From: Epiperipatus broadwayi
Taxonomy: Eukaryota; Onychophora; Udeonychophora; Euonychophora; Peripatidae
Length of the DNA: 64,000 bases
Direction of reading: 5' to 3'
NCBI GenBank assembly: GCA_028023455.1
Contig: JAQFVV010006200.1
Span: 8,854,521-8,918,520 of the forward strand
Part shown: piece by piece, positions 1-11,559 of the stretch
Layout of the letters: each line of letters opens with the position of its first letter
Numbering within the stretch: position 1 is the first letter of the stretch
Program-made: the position numbers and the translations under genes
Notes under the pieces: generated by a model
The model's input: the letters and a program-made list of their open reading frames with translations, nothing else
Database searches by the model: none
What the model was told of the DNA's origin: nothing

Positions 1-2236
1 TGTCTGTGTTATACATATGTGCATGTTAGAAAGTATTTTGCACTTACAATTCAATAAATAATATGTATTTTATTCTAATTAAATTTTATCAACAAAATAT
101 GAGCTATTATACATGATGTATGAAGTATGTGAATGGATTTAAAACCAAATACAGTGGAGAACAAAGCTCCATTCTATACTAATGCTGTTTATTAAAAAGT
201 AAATGTTTTTACTAAATATATATAATTGATATATTTCCAATATTCCTTTTTTTTTTATGACTATCTCTTACGCATACAATCTATCCACTTTTCATTCTTT
301 TTATGATATTCCTTATCATATAGCAGTAATCTTGCCATTTTTGATGAATTGAAGAGTTAGGGTTAAACTTATGCATTATAACAGCATCACATGACTCTCT
401 TAGTTTAGATTAAACATTACCATTAGTAGCAGTATATCCTATGTTAATCTAGAAACATCCATGTAAGAATAAGTACCTAATAAATATTATAACACAGTAA
501 CAAAATGGATGTTATAATCTCATCAAAGACCATATTTTACTTTTATGTTTACAATGCATTTTTTTAAGTATTTCTCTGATGTGCATTAATTTTGCAAAAG
601 ACTTAAAAGCCAGGGTCATAATACCATGTCTTGGTAAAACTTTTCTCAAAGAGTTTGTTAATGATGTCAATTATTTACTAATTTGTCGCATTTATGTAAT
701 TAGTGGCTTGATGTTTTGTTTATAAATTTATCATTATTCCCAATTAATATTAATATTTTTAAAGTTCCATTTAAAAATTTATTATTATTCCTAATTAATA
801 TTTTTAAAGTTTCCATTTAATAACAATGTTTTGTTTTATTCTATGGAGCTACTTATCTTGTTATTAACAGAATATTATTAATTTTTTTAAAAAAATCCTA
901 TTTGGTTCATTTAGGTGCATTTTGTTTTTATAATAGTATCCCTTATAAAAGTAGTTGTAAAATGGAGTAGTAAAGAGTATGAAATTATTGGATTAAATGA
1001 AGAAATTACCAATTCAAAGTAGACTCAATTGGAAATTTGAAAAGACTTACTTAGTTCTAAAATACCAAATTAAAATTCATCACTTATTTTGGTGCTCAAA
1101 TATAATCACTCCAAAATCAGATAGAAAATAGATAGTTTCCTTTGATATCTGATGCTATTAGATAATGCTTCTAAATTTCTATATTGGTCATAAGATTAAT
1201 GTTTATTATTTTAGAACTTAAGAAGACAAATGTTTGGGCACATATTGAAAAACATAGCACTGAAGGAAATGTGTCCCATTATAATAAAATTTATTAAATT
1301 CAGCAAATAATTGGTTATAAGTTTCATGAAATATTATATATATGATCTAAAATCATAAAGTATAAAAGAGGACAATGGATCACACAATAGTCCTTTATCC
1401 TTTCAAATTTTATAAATGAAAATTGTGATGATAGAAAACAAATTTTATTTCATTACCAATATTTACTTGATCTAAAATATGAGGAAATTTCAAATGATGA
1501 CATCCAGTTATCAGATATCATCTAAACTGTGTTTTTTTTTCAGACAAAGTGTATATTTTAGTGCAGTGTTAAGACTAATTGATTTCCAATTACATTAAAT
1601 AAAACCAATTTGGTTAATTAAAAAAAACAACTTATGTTCAAACTTCCAGCTAGACACTTTATTGTCACATAATTTCCAGAACCATTAACCATACAACTTT
1701 TTATTTTCATTCAATTGAGTATTGGACAAGGTTATTCAAAGGTTTGTTTTCTTTTTAATATTGATCTTAATCTAAAATAGCATCAAAAACATATCATTGT
1801 CAAAGATACATTTATCTTAGCTATTATTGTTAATGTTTAAGTTTTCTTCATCTGCTTTTTTCTTTATTCTACTTCTTTCATCAATAGATATTTCATTATC
1901 ATAAATCTTGGTTCTGAAAATTATTGTAATTATTATTATTTTACAGAAAATACACTTGGAATACTTAACAATTCAAGCAAATTTTAAATAAACCAATAAC
2001 CAGTTAGTTAAGATTCCACTTACTATCTCTGACATCATGCTAAAATAACAAGTCAAGAAGCTTCTTATATTATCAATATTACTTAACAGCTGGAATATGA
2101 GCCCATAGTTAGTATTTTTACTCAACATAACATACCATACAAAGTACTTTTCTTATAAACCTAAAACTCAAGATCAATCAGATTTCCTTCCAAGCTTGAA
2201 ATATTTTAAAATAATTATAATCTTACAATAAAAATA
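1..2236. other. AT-rich non-coding stretch
   Basis: No coding similarity, RNA gene or clear transposon terminus was seen. The only local structure is an imperfect two-copy direct repeat of about 55 bp near 725-830, built on a TTATTATTCC-AATTAATATT core. Confidence 0.5.
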
Positions 2237-2800
2237 TTATTAAAACAGGCAAAACTCTCCATACAGTAGTGTCACCCTGTGCCAACCAGAGTAATCAATG
2301 GATGACAAAAGGCTTATGCATAAAATCCCTATCTAATGCCTACTGCATCCAATATCCCCAGACCAGAAGACTTATGCATAAAATCCCTATCTAGTGTCTA
2401 CTGCATCCAATATCCTCAAACTAGTTTTTGGCTTGTGGCCTTCATCAGTGAGGACCATTTGATCTGAGAGCACTGCACCTAGATCTTGGAATCCAATGCA
2501 ATTCTTCAGCAGCCACCTTTTATCTCTACTTAATTACAAAAATAAAATTGAAAACACAATATTTTCAATCTAAATTCATTAGTTTATATAGTCATATAGG
2601 TCTGAACTCAGTTCAGTACCCATACATTTTGGTTCTTTGGTTCTTTAAAAACCATAGCAACCACTATCCTATTAGGCAGGATTGGTATTAAAGCACCAAA
2701 CATCACATGATCACCATTTCTTATACTTGCTCATAACTATTATTAAAACAGGCAAAACTCTTCATACAGTAGTATCACTCAGTGCAATCCAGAGTAATAT
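2237..2800 (-). mobile_element. Hammerhead-bearing repeat, family A copy 1
   Basis: An interspersed repeat that reads on the minus strand. A segment of about 60 bp (near 2237-2300) recurs at 2741-2800, so the copy spans a little more than one tandem unit of roughly 450-500 bp. A block of about 50 bp near 2310-2400 is also duplicated inside it. Between the terminal copies lie a type I hammerhead motif (2413-2454) and a block containing CTGAACTGAGTTCAGAC, which is also present at 9.7 and 14.6 kb. No open reading frame is present. A unit that carries a ribozyme, is tandem and lacks coding sequence fits animal retrozymes; that classification is inference. Confidence 0.7.
2413..2454 (-). ncRNA. 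Hammerhead ribozyme motif, type I (family A, decayed core)
   Basis: On the minus strand the 5' stem I strand TCCTCA (2454-2449) is followed by the core CTGATGA (2448-2442), a short stem II (GGC/GCC around loop CACAA), AAAAC, a mini stem III AC-TA-GT, U at the cleavage position, and TGAGGA (2418-2413). Stem I pairs perfectly over 6 bp. The conserved G12 is A in this copy and the cleavage base is U, so it is probably weak or inactive. The better copy is at 9896-9937. Confidence 0.65.
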
Positions 2801-4458
2801 TATTGACATAAGAGCCCAAGGCAAAGAAGAAAATATACATATATTATAATCCCTTAAACATTGAGTAATATTTAGTTCCTTGTATTATAATTCAAATGTG
2901 CAAAGTTTATGAATTATTACCATTTTAGCATTATACATATTTGTTATTAATAACATTATATATTTATAACTTTGTTTAATATGACATCACATTAAAGCTT
3001 TGAATTGTTTTAAATTTACTAAACAGTTTACAAAAACATATTAAAATTAAGATTCTGTTTAATAACAGTTAGTGAACAGACAGATTTGTCAATTATTTAG
3101 GTTCCAATTAAAGATATTGTAAACATTGAGAATTATTTTATTCTTAATTAAGTTAGCAATCTCAACATTAATATCGTATTTTTAATCATTAGCAGCAGCC
3201 ATTTATAAATGAATATAACCATTCGAATTGAAAGAAAAAAAAATACAAAGTCAAATAATAAAACACTAGAAATGAATTCTATAATAATTATACAAATTAA
3301 TCACAATTAAAAAAAATATGCTGGTCAGTTAGTTGGTTTATTTTATATTTTGCTGTGCTGTCTTTAAATTTTTTTATAGCGAACTTTTTTTTAAAAGACT
3401 TTAACACTATGTATCACTGTAGCACTCTATTGAATCCTATCTTTAGGCATGTGTTCCCTACAAAAGCAATCAATACTGAACTTATTTACAGTAGTTTTAA
3501 GATAAATGGGATCTGTTCTCCCATGAAAACCATGCTGGAATTTAGTACACTGTTTAAACATCAATAAAATGACTAGAAATAAAAAGAACGTTAAAAAATA
3601 TACTATTAAAATTATTCACAGCATTAAAAAATATACTATTAAAATTATTCACAGCATAAATTTTCAAGAAGGAAAGATATAATAAAGTGCTGATAACTGA
3701 ATATTTTTGAGGATAATTTTGCTAAGAATATAAATATATATTGTAACATGCACATCCATCATGTGTTATCCATACATATAGTCTCAAATCATAAAAAAAG
3801 AAAACAATTAGAAATCATTTGTATTTACACAATGTTAAATATAATTCAAAATGAATGCAAAAATGATTAAGTCAAAATAAAATTTTAAGGGTACTGTATT
3901 GAATAATAATAGACTTTATTATAATTGTAAAGAAAGAAATTCATGAGATAACTTTAAAAGAATGCATTGTTATCTGGTAATAAAAACACACACAAAGCCA
4001 GGAGGGAATAACAGAAAATTTTATTTCGGAGATTTTTTTTAACTTGCTGTTCTTTAATGTATTGTGAATTTAAGATATAAGCCATAATGCATGGTGAGTA
4101 GAAATTATAAGGGCGAAAGTATGAGTTCTTCTCAATTAGTGTTCTTAAGAATAAATAAAGTGAATAGCAACAACAAAGGAATAATCATGTTCTAACATGG
4201 AAAATACTATTCTGAACAGTATAAAGCAGTTGAATGTTTAGATATCAATATGAGCTATAATATCTAATAGAAGGGAATAGCTGAATACCATCTAGGAATA
4301 ATGCCTATGGAGAAACATTTCATTATCTATCATCATGGAAATGTTATGGAAAAGATCATGGAAAAATGGAATCATAATTAGAGAATGTTAAAAATATTGA
4401 CCACAGTGATAGATGATTTCTGAGAATTCATCATTAAATTAATCTATACCCTAGTCAA
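2801..4458. other. AT-rich non-coding stretch with a small tandem duplication
   Basis: No gene was recognised. A unit of about 36 bp (ending in TTATTCACAGCA) is repeated twice in a row at 3586-3657. A 70-codon open frame at 3355-3567 has no recognisable domain and I do not call it a gene. Confidence 0.5.
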
Positions 4459-4538
4459 GCATTGGTGGTCAAGAGGTCAGCGACAGCTGCTTTACAAGCA
4501 GTTGTCCTGGGATAGAGGGTTCGTTTCCCGGCTGATGC
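4459..4538 (+). pseudogene. tRNA-like sequence, tRNA-Gly-related with expanded variable region
   Basis: The ends pair as a 7-bp acceptor stem (GCATTGG with CTGATGC, two G-T pairs). The anticodon arm GCTGC-TTTACAA-GCAGT would give anticodon TAC. The T arm holds a B-box-like GGTTCGTTTCC. Base by base it resembles the tRNA-Gly(TCC) at 11483-11553, except for about 10 extra bases between the anticodon stem and the T arm and a changed anticodon. It is most likely a retroposed or decayed tRNA, or a tRNA-derived SINE head, and not a working tRNA-Val. Confidence 0.55.
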
Positions 4539-4639
4539 TATGACACATGAGAAAAAAAATTAATCTATACCCTATTTATTTATTTATTAAAATAATATAT
4601 AAACAATACAAAATTAATATAGCTCCAAACAAAAAAAAT

Positions 4640-5586
4640 ACTTGTGTGAGGAATCATATATATATATATATAGAAAATAATAATAACAACAATAATTTAT
4701 ATTTAATTATAAAGTCATAATATAAACAATATAATAAATTACAAAATATTAATATATATATAGAATATAACCAAAATTGCGAATATTTTTTAAACATAGC
4801 AAGTGATATGTAGTTAATATCTAACAAATAAGCAGAGACAAAAGAATTAAACTTAATACCATTGTAATTGAACTGCCTATGACTGCCTTCCAAATTAAAA
4901 GCAGGCAACCTCAAATGAAAGTTTTTAGATAATGGAGTATTTATTTTAAAAATTCCTGCACATAAAAAATAACAATGATGAAATATATCAATACCATTTA
5001 TAAAGATTAACCACAGATAAAACACAATCATTATCATAGATATTCTGAACTGAAGTTGATTTAGACTTTCCAAAAATAATACACATAGTGTAATCTTGTA
5101 AAACACTTAATGATGACAAAGTATAAGCAGTGCAACCACGCCAAATAGAAATATAAGACAATATACTTTGATAACAAGACTCATAAATAGTTAACGAAAC
5201 AGATCTAGACAAAAAATTAACTAAACAAAAAAAATGAATAATTAATCTTACATAACTGAACTCTGACTTGACCAAGATAATCTAGAACCAATAAAAATTC
5301 CCAAATAACAATAATTATCAACAAAAACAATATTACCACAAGTACAAATGGTATTGCAATAAACTCTATATTGGCTATAAATAGAGATATTCAAAGAATG
5401 AGAAACAAATTTATAAGAAAAAAGAATAGCTCTCATTTTATTACAATTGACTATAAAACAATTTAATATAAGCCAATTACTAATTAAAGCCAAATCCTTA
5501 TTAATCATTTACTCCAGAAGACTATACAAAACAGCACCAAAAAACAGAGCAATATCATCAGGAAAAACATAAATCACTAAATTCAA

Positions 5587-5600
<14 letters not shown>
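4640..5600 (-). pseudogene. LINE reverse transcriptase C-terminal relic (Jockey/CR1/R1-like)
   Basis: Three overlapping minus-strand frames together read as the second half of a non-LTR retrotransposon reverse transcriptase. From about 5590 downwards the catalytic palm box appears as VFPDDIALFF (family norm YADD, so the first residue is altered). Then comes INKDLALISNWLILN, the VDNYCYLGIFIGSRLSW block (normally FKYLGV.ID..L.W), and a thumb region with YESCYQSILSYISIW. The tail contains NFHLRLPAFNLEG, typical of the extreme C terminus of such ORF2 proteins. At least two frameshifts split it, so it is dead. The 5' part (endonuclease, fingers) is absent, as expected of 5'-truncated LINE copies. 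The exact clade cannot be assigned by eye. The AT-rich tail at 4560-4760 may be its 3' UTR. Confidence 0.75.
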
Positions 5601-5811
<211 letters not shown>

Positions 5812-6189
5812 TCTTTCTTTTAAAATAATAATAGTTTATTATATTATTCAATATAAAATTAATAAATGGATCAAGTAAATAAGATTTGAATTGATCAGCA
5901 TTAATACATTAGTAAAGTAATTTAAAATTAAAAGTATAATTAACATTAATTTTTTTATTTTGAATATATGTAAGCAATTGTGATGAAAGCTTTACTTGAT
6001 GTCAAGATATATATATATACAAATTATTGCAAGAAAGATTGTATGCATTAACATTTTGTTGTAATTGAGTTGTTAAATGTATATGTTTAAATAGTATTTG
6101 AAGTATATAGATCACAACTTAATTATTGTAATATATCCAGAATAATAATACAATGGATTATTTGACATTTACAATTGTTGAACTTAATT

Positions 6190-6580
6190 CATGTTATTTT
6201 GTACATGAGGGGTCAGATTGACTTTAGGTCAACATGGGTGTGACAAGAATCTCGACCTTAGGGTGGCCTTTGAGCATTCCATCATCAGATTTTCAATTGA
6301 ATGGACAGTTGAAGAGTTGGAGTGTGAAGTAGATTGAAGCCTGTCCATTAAAGTATGAGGATTGGCTATCTTAATATATGTCTAAGCACTTATAGCATAT
6401 ATGTGTAGAGATGGTAATCTGGACCAACTGATGATTGCTGGTTTAGCATGAAATACATTTATTGGTGATTATTTATCTTTTCAACATATATGTGTTCAAG
6501 GGTATCAGTGTTATGAGATAGTGTGGAGAGTGGTAGTGAAAGTCTGTGCTCATATACCCTATATATCAATAAACTTATAT
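6190..6580 (+). mobile_element. Hammerhead-bearing repeat, family C copy 1
   Basis: This segment matches the 57.2-57.6 kb region in the same order. It has a block with GTCAACATGGGTG, then CATTCCATCATCAGATTTTC, the hammerhead motif at 6423-6461, TTGGTGATTATTTATCTTTT, and a degenerate tRNA-like tail with the phrase GAAAGTCTG. No coding sequence is seen. The recurrence of the whole string shows that it is a dispersed element and not a chance motif. Confidence 0.65.
6423..6466 (+). ncRNA. Hammerhead ribozyme motif, type I (family C)
   Basis: Stem I ACCAA (6423-6427) pairs with TTGGT (6462-6466). The core CTGATGA is at 6428-6434, stem II TTGCT/AGCAT around GGTTT, then GAAA (6450-6453), a mini stem III region ATA-CA-TTT, and A at the cleavage position. 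The closing 10.1-11.1 pair of stem II is a T-T mismatch and stem III has one mismatch, so this copy is probably decayed. The intact reference is at 57116-57159. Confidence 0.6.
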
Positions 6581-7025
6581 ATAATTATTAATCAATGCAT
6601 TATTTGATTTACCTATTCTACATATTACAATATTTATGAAGTATTGAGCTACATATTCCAAACTACTATTCATCAGATAATCAATTATTTATTTATTGAA
6701 TTACCTATCTACAGAATAAAATACTTATCAACTTACTCATTGGTGCCTTGTAAATATCTGAGTCTATTATGGTCTAGGTTATTATTATCATATAATTCAT
6801 TTGTGGGCAAAGTTATAGTAGTATGTTCTGAATTTACATTTAAAATAATCATATAAGTTAACTACAAATTCAGTAATTGCACAAAATCACTTTTGATTTC
6901 TTGTCTTCGATTATTACATGTAGTATTTTGACTCTTCCTCCTCCTCTTTTTTCTTAGTTTTGCTTTCTTTATATAGTGTATAACATCAAACCACTACTCT
7001 TTTACACTTTTAGCAAAATATATTA

Positions 7026-7066
7026 ATTTGATAACAGTTTCACTGTTCCCAGCAATCTTCATCAGA
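7026..7066 (-). ncRNA. Hammerhead-like core in the Penelope-like terminus (minus copy)
   Basis: The minus strand reads CTGATGA, then a weak hairpin (ATTG/CAGT around CTGGGAA), GAAAC and TGTTATC. Stem III is almost absent. Very short stem III is reported for Penelope-associated hammerheads, but pairing in this copy is poor. Confidence 0.4.
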
Positions 7067-7082
7067 TCTTATTCCTTACTCC

Positions 7083-7448
7083 TTAACTTCCTCCATTTTC
7101 TATCCCCTTTATTAAAAACATATCTTCCATTTTTTTAATATAATCTTCTCTATACATCATAACTATCTTTCCTCCTTTATCCGATTTCATAAATATTATA
7201 TTTCTTTCATATTTCCTTCTCAATTGTATAATCTCTTTTACTGTAATACCATATTTCTTCTCCACCTCCTTTCTTCTTACATTTTTAATTCTATATATAA
7301 CATTATTTACTTCTTTTAACTTTTCAATCCACTCTTTATCCTCCTTATTAATTATATTATATACATCTTTATTTTCATAATAATATATTCCATATTTCTC
7401 CTCATCATACCTCTGCAACATTTTCTCTATTCCAACCTGCACCTCCAT
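7083..7448 (-). pseudogene. Penelope-like retroelement protein, N-terminal fragment
   Basis: A 121-residue open frame that is highly charged and Lys/Glu-rich. Residues about 85-115 (IIFMKSDKGGKIVMM, then YREDYIKKMEDM) match the conserved block just before the reverse transcriptase domain of Penelope-like elements (family pattern DKGGAVVV..R.DY). The polymerase palm and the GIY-YIG endonuclease are missing, because the frame stops in the left hammerhead-containing repeat. A full-length protein is about 600-900 residues, so this is a remnant. The assignment rests on the DKGG block, the charged N-terminal region and the hammerhead-like flanks together. Confidence 0.65.
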
Positions 7449-7483
7449 TACATCCCTTCTATTATTATTACCATATGGAATAA

Positions 7484-7523
7484 GATCTGATGAAGACTGC
7501 TGGGAACAGTTGAAACTGTTATC
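7484..7523 (+). ncRNA. Hammerhead-like core in the Penelope-like terminus (plus copy)
   Basis: The core CTGATGA (7487-7493) is followed by one unpaired A, stem II GACTG/CAGTT (7495-7499 with 7507-7511), GAAA (7512-7515), and TGTT with ATC that can pair with GAT just before the core. The extra base before stem II and the near absence of stem III mean that self-cleavage is uncertain. Confidence 0.45.
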
Positions 7524-7579
7524 AAATTAATATATTTTGCTAAAAGTGTAAAAGAGTGGTGGTTTGATGTTATATAGTA

Positions 7580-9620
7580 TTTTGACTACTAATATATTAG
7601 TAAATTTTGAATAATGATTTACGATGATAATATTTATTGTTTTAACTGAACCACAAAATGAGAAAATCAATAAAGTCATACTGCCTGAGCTATACAAACC
7701 AATACACATTTTTATTTTTACTGTTGCTGCCAAATTTTAATAAGATACATTAATATTCTGTTATATTTTGGCTGCCTAAATATAGTCATTTTTATTACAT
7801 TTTGGCTATCTAAGTATGGCCATTTCTGCTACAATATATAATTGAGTTTTTAATAAACAGAATAATAAAAATTACAAAATTAGTTAGGGTGTAACAACAG
7901 AAAAATAAAATAGAAACAATTTTAGTGTCCATATAAATATATAAGACTGTAGATAAAGGTGGTACCATATTTACTGTTAAAGGAGGTTACCTTGACTACA
8001 GATTGAGATTGTTGATAGCTTAAGGGTTGATTGTTATCAATTATGTGTCAATACAGTACAGTATTAATAATAGAAATTAGACACTATTAATTAATTGATT
8101 AATAGTTGTTAACATATCTTTTGCAGTAGATTTTAAGATGATGTCAGCAAAACCCAAATCTATTCAAATATTATGGAAAAAAAAAACAAAGACATAATTA
8201 TACATCATTCCTCTCCCAATAGGAATTGTTGCAGAATTTGAAGTTAGTAATCTGATTTGAATATCTGGATTCCACTAATGATATCAGAATGATCAGGGAA
8301 TGATAGAAGAATAGCAATATCTAGGTCAGCAATGACCAAACTGACTAAAATATAAAAGAACTAAAACATATCAAAAGTGACCAAACTAAAATATGAATAA
8401 TTGTCTTATTTTTCCAATTGCAATTTATACTCGGAAACATGGACATCCAAAAAAGCAGGTGAAAAAAAAGGACGCATTTGGAATGTAATTTTGTCAAAGA
8501 GTGCTAGAAATTTCTGGAATGCCCATAAGACCAATATATATATTAAAAACTTGGCTTTTGTTAATGTTAATAAATAAGATAGATGACATATTTCAAACAC
8601 ATAAGTAGAGACTCAGTTCTTTAAAAAAAGTTTTCACTAAGCAAATGGGAAGATCAGATCAGACATCTTTCAGATATTAGTTCTATAAAATATTATATAT
8701 GACCCATAATCATGAATCTTTGAGAAGAATAATTGATTGCTTCACATGATATCACTACACTCTTTTGAGATTTACAAATTGAAATAAAAAAGTAATCAAA
8801 TAGTTATTCACTCAAGAATTTACATGATGTTTGAGCAGTGGAAATAATTGTTGGTATATTTTAGCTCTCATGTCCATTACCCACTTCATTAAATAATGAA
8901 ACTGAAATCAATATATTTCAAATTATTATGGTTTTTATCCTATTTTTAGTGATCTGGAAGTATCTCTAAATGTAACATGGATTTATTATTCTATAAAAGC
9001 CATTGTCATTTTTCCTGATCAATGTACATTTGACAGCAGGAACATAGATATTTTATTTAGAAATTAAGCATTTATAATTCATTCCATCAGATTTTAACAA
9101 ATCAGGTTTTTAATGTTTAATGTATTAAAATGTATTTTATGGTCAGTTGCTCTAGAGATCAAATCACATTTGATCAACAAGGTAATAGATATATGAAGCA
9201 TAATAATTCTATTTAATTGAACAAATTGAGAATTTTATTTAGTACAGTAATAGTTATAAACAAGAGATAATCTTAGTAAATTGTTGTCTGTTTTGATACG
9301 TTTTACAGAAAAAAAGTTTTTTGTATATCAAAGCATGTGAGAAAAATTTATATACTTTTTTATAAAGAACAAAATATTTATTGTTAATTAAAATTCACTT
9401 GTTAACTTTAAGATGTTCAGTACCTAATACCCCTTTTTAATTTTATTGCCTTGTATGTGATACCCCCCCCCCCAATAAATACTCTATTAAATTAAAAGAA
9501 GAAAATAAATAATTATAAAGAAGACTGATAAAAGACCAAAACTATAAAAATAACTGAATTTGTCAAATGTACAATGGGGAGTTCCTTGCTTTTTTAATAA
9601 ATGATTTTAGTCATTTGTTT
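7580..9620. other. AT-rich non-coding stretch
   Basis: No gene or clear element boundary was seen. Short open frames at 7527-7733 and 8406-8600 show no domain signature. A run of ten C at about 9464-9473 is the only compositional oddity. Confidence 0.5.
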
Positions 9621-9624
9621 GAAT

Positions 9625-10046
9625 ATCATACCATTTCCAACTTTCTTATACACCTTAATACTAATCCTGTTTAATAGGATAGTGGTAGCTATAGTTATTA
9701 AAGCCAAAGACAAGAAAACATATGGTACTGAACTGAGTTCAGACCTATATGACTATATAGGTTAATGAGCTTGGATTAAAAATATTGTTTTCAATTTTAG
9801 ATTCACAGTTTTGTAGTTAAGTAGAGATAAAAGGTGGCTGTTGGAGGATTGTATTAGATCCTAAGATCTAGATGCAGTGCTCTCAGATACAAGTCTCCTC
9901 GCTGATGAAAGCCACAAGCCAGAAACTAGTCTGGGGATATAGGATGAGTAGGTATTAGATAGGGATTTTGTACACAAACATTCTTACATACATTGATTAC
10001 TCTGGCTTGCACTGAATGGCATTATTGTATGAAGAGTTTTGCCTGG
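9625..10046 (+). mobile_element. Hammerhead-bearing repeat, family A copy 2
   Basis: The most complete single unit of family A. It runs from TTTCCAACTTTCTTATAC through AATAGGATAGTGGTAGCTAT and CTGAACTGAGTTCAGACC to the hammerhead (9896-9937), then CATTGATTACTCTGG and GAAGAGTTTTGCCTG. The order matches the 2.2-2.8 kb copy read on its minus strand. Nothing in it codes for protein. The unit is interrupted or bounded at its right by the hammerhead-like inverted pair at 10047-10376. Confidence 0.7.
9896..9937 (+). ncRNA. Hammerhead ribozyme, type I (family A, best copy)
   Basis: Stem I TCCTCG (9896-9901) pairs with TGGGGA (9932-9937) over 6 bp, with G-T pairs. The core CTGATGA is at 9902-9908, a short stem II around CACAA at 9909-9921, GAAA at 9922-9925, a mini stem III AC-TA-GT, and C at the cleavage position (9931), giving the canonical GUC. 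Stem II is weak, with an A-A and an A-C mismatch next to the core. The core bases are all as required. Compared with the other two copies, stem I changes but stays paired. Confidence 0.7.
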
Positions 10047-10376
10047 TTCAACAATACTATTTTTATATCAAAACTTTATTCTTACAGTTTCAACTGTCCT
10101 GCAGTCGTCATCAGACTACAGTATTCAAATATGTAATCATACAATTAATACATTTTATACACATATTTATATACATAATTAAACATACATCCTAATCTGA
10201 CCATTATATATAATCATTTTCCATTTTTTTATTCTACTCTTAACTAATTTTATTTACATTTATTTATATTATTTTAAATTATTTTATATGATTATATATT
10301 TGGATATTGTAGCTCTGATGATCACTGTAGGACAGTCAAAACTATAAAAATAAAGTTTTAATATAAAAAATAGTAT
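10047..10376. mobile_element. Small element with inverted hammerhead-like ends
   Basis: Inverted arms of about 85 bp (10047-10130 and 10300-10376) both contain a CTGATGA core, a hairpin with GGACAGT, an AAACT and AAAACTTTAT/ATAAAGTTTT. The interior of about 170 bp is very AT-rich and non-coding. The arms resemble those around the Penelope-like fragment at 7 kb, so this may be its non-autonomous derivative. It sits at the right end of a family A repeat. Confidence 0.5.
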
Positions 10377-10846
10377 TGCTGAAGTATATAAGAAAGTTGG
10401 AAATGATATAATATATATATAGAAGTCAGTACCAAATTGTATTACTTTCATCTGTTTGAAATGCATAAAATAGTACTTTTAAAGGGAATTCTTTTTGTAC
10501 TTTAGTGCCATCTAATGCAAACTTGGATTATCAGAATAATTTTAATTTCGATCTTCAGACCATATTCAAGCTTTTGTCTTTATTGGTGACGAATTGGGCT
10601 TCAATAAATAGAGTTCTGCATTTGGCAACAATTTCCAATTACTTTTTTAGCATCAAGTTTTTTATCATAAAATTTAAAAATTCTAAATTTTGAACTCAAG
10701 TCAACTTGCTGGTAAAGCTATATAACTTACTGATAATAGTAAGATTTAAAAATTGAAAAAGGCATTTTTCCAATTTCCTGAATTTATTATTTGAAGAACC
10801 ATCTTTATTAGATTGGACATGCGAATTAAATGAACAGTAGATTCTC

Positions 10847-11080
10847 TAAGATGTGATATGTTGGACTATTTCCATCATTTATGAGTGAATGTTGAATGTA
10901 TAGAAAATTTTAAACTTTATTTAAACTTTCCAAATACAAAGAACTTGTTAGTACTAACACACAAATGTACAGGTTTGTGTGTTATTATTAACAAGTTGTT
11001 TGTTTTGGAAAGTTTAAAATTTTCTGTACATTCAACATTCACTCATAAATGATGGAAATAGTCCAACATATCACATCTTA
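10847..11080. mobile_element. Foldback (MITE-like) element
   Basis: Two arms of about 100 bp are near-perfect inverted repeats. The left begins TAAGATGTGATATGTTGG and the right ends CCAACATATCACATCTTA, with a small central loop around TGTACAGG. No open frame is present. The long terminal inverted repeat with little interior fits a foldback or MITE; the superfamily cannot be told. Confidence 0.75.
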
Positions 11081-11354
11081 TAATATACCATCATTACAAA
11101 CCTTCAGACAAATAATAGATTCTCTCTCTCTCTCTCTTTTATTTTATTTTTTTTATCTAAAAAAAGTGTTTTAGGCAGAATTCTGTTTAAATAATAAAAA
11201 ATATCTTAAAGACACTCTTAAAAAGGTTGCAATTAGGAAATGAGTTAAAGCAATTAGAAGCTATTATTAAAGCATGTTATTAAAGATTGTTTCATTGGCA
11301 AACGTCAGAGTGCTTCATTTATTTGTATTCTTGTTACTGCTGTCTTTCAAAGTA

Positions 11355-11434
11355 TGAGATCAGCACGACTGCCTTGCACTTGCAGGCAGTTGCCCGGGTT
11401 GCGGGTTCGCGTCCCGGCCAATGCTCTGATACTT
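11355..11434 (+). pseudogene. tRNA-like sequence (tRNA-Gly-related, 5' end lost)
   Basis: The 3' two thirds of a tRNA are recognisable: an anticodon-arm-like CTGCC...GGCAG, extra bases in the variable region, a T arm with GGTTCGCGTCC, and a 3' end GGCCAATGC. No matching 5' acceptor strand is present. Together with the opposite-strand tRNA-Gly 50 bp away it forms an inverted pair of tRNA-derived sequences. Confidence 0.5.
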
Positions 11435-11482
11435 TAAAGTAAGAGATAAATTATTTTGAACAGTTTATATATATATGTCAAA

Positions 11483-11553
11483 GCGTTGACCGGGAAGCGA
11501 ACCCGGGCCAGCTGCTTGGAAGGCAGCTATGCTAACCGCTAGGCCACCAACGC
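11483..11553 (-). tRNA. tRNA-Gly (anticodon TCC)
   Basis: A 71-nt cloverleaf on the minus strand. The acceptor GCGTTGG pairs with TCAACGC (one G-T). The D arm contains the A-box-like TGGCCTAGCGG, the anticodon arm is GCTGC-CTTCCAA-GCAGC, and the T arm is CCGGG-TTCGCTT-CCCGG. It closely matches known metazoan tRNA-Gly(UCC). One oddity is C where the T loop normally has A58, the B-box A. No strong T-run terminator follows (only TTT). It may be functional or a recent retro-copy, since related pseudo-copies lie nearby. Confidence 0.75.
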
Positions 11554-11559
11554 TTGTGT

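Larger units (their letters stand above)
6985..7575 (-). mobile_element. Penelope-like element fragment with inverted hammerhead-like ends
   Basis: The coding remnant at 7083-7448 is flanked by two inverted copies of a sequence of about 90 bp (near 6985-7075, minus; 7480-7570, plus). Each copy contains GATCTGATGA, a hairpin and GAAAC, followed by TGTTATCAAATTAATATATT. Penelope-like elements are known to carry hammerhead motifs in their pseudo-LTRs and often have inverted terminal copies. The element keeps only the N-terminal part of its protein, so it is 5'- or internally truncated and non-autonomous. Confidence 0.65.

Noticed and set aside
4459-4538. Functional tRNA-Val(TAC)
   Set aside because: The variable region is too long for a class I tRNA and the body matches tRNA-Gly, so it is treated as a pseudogene.
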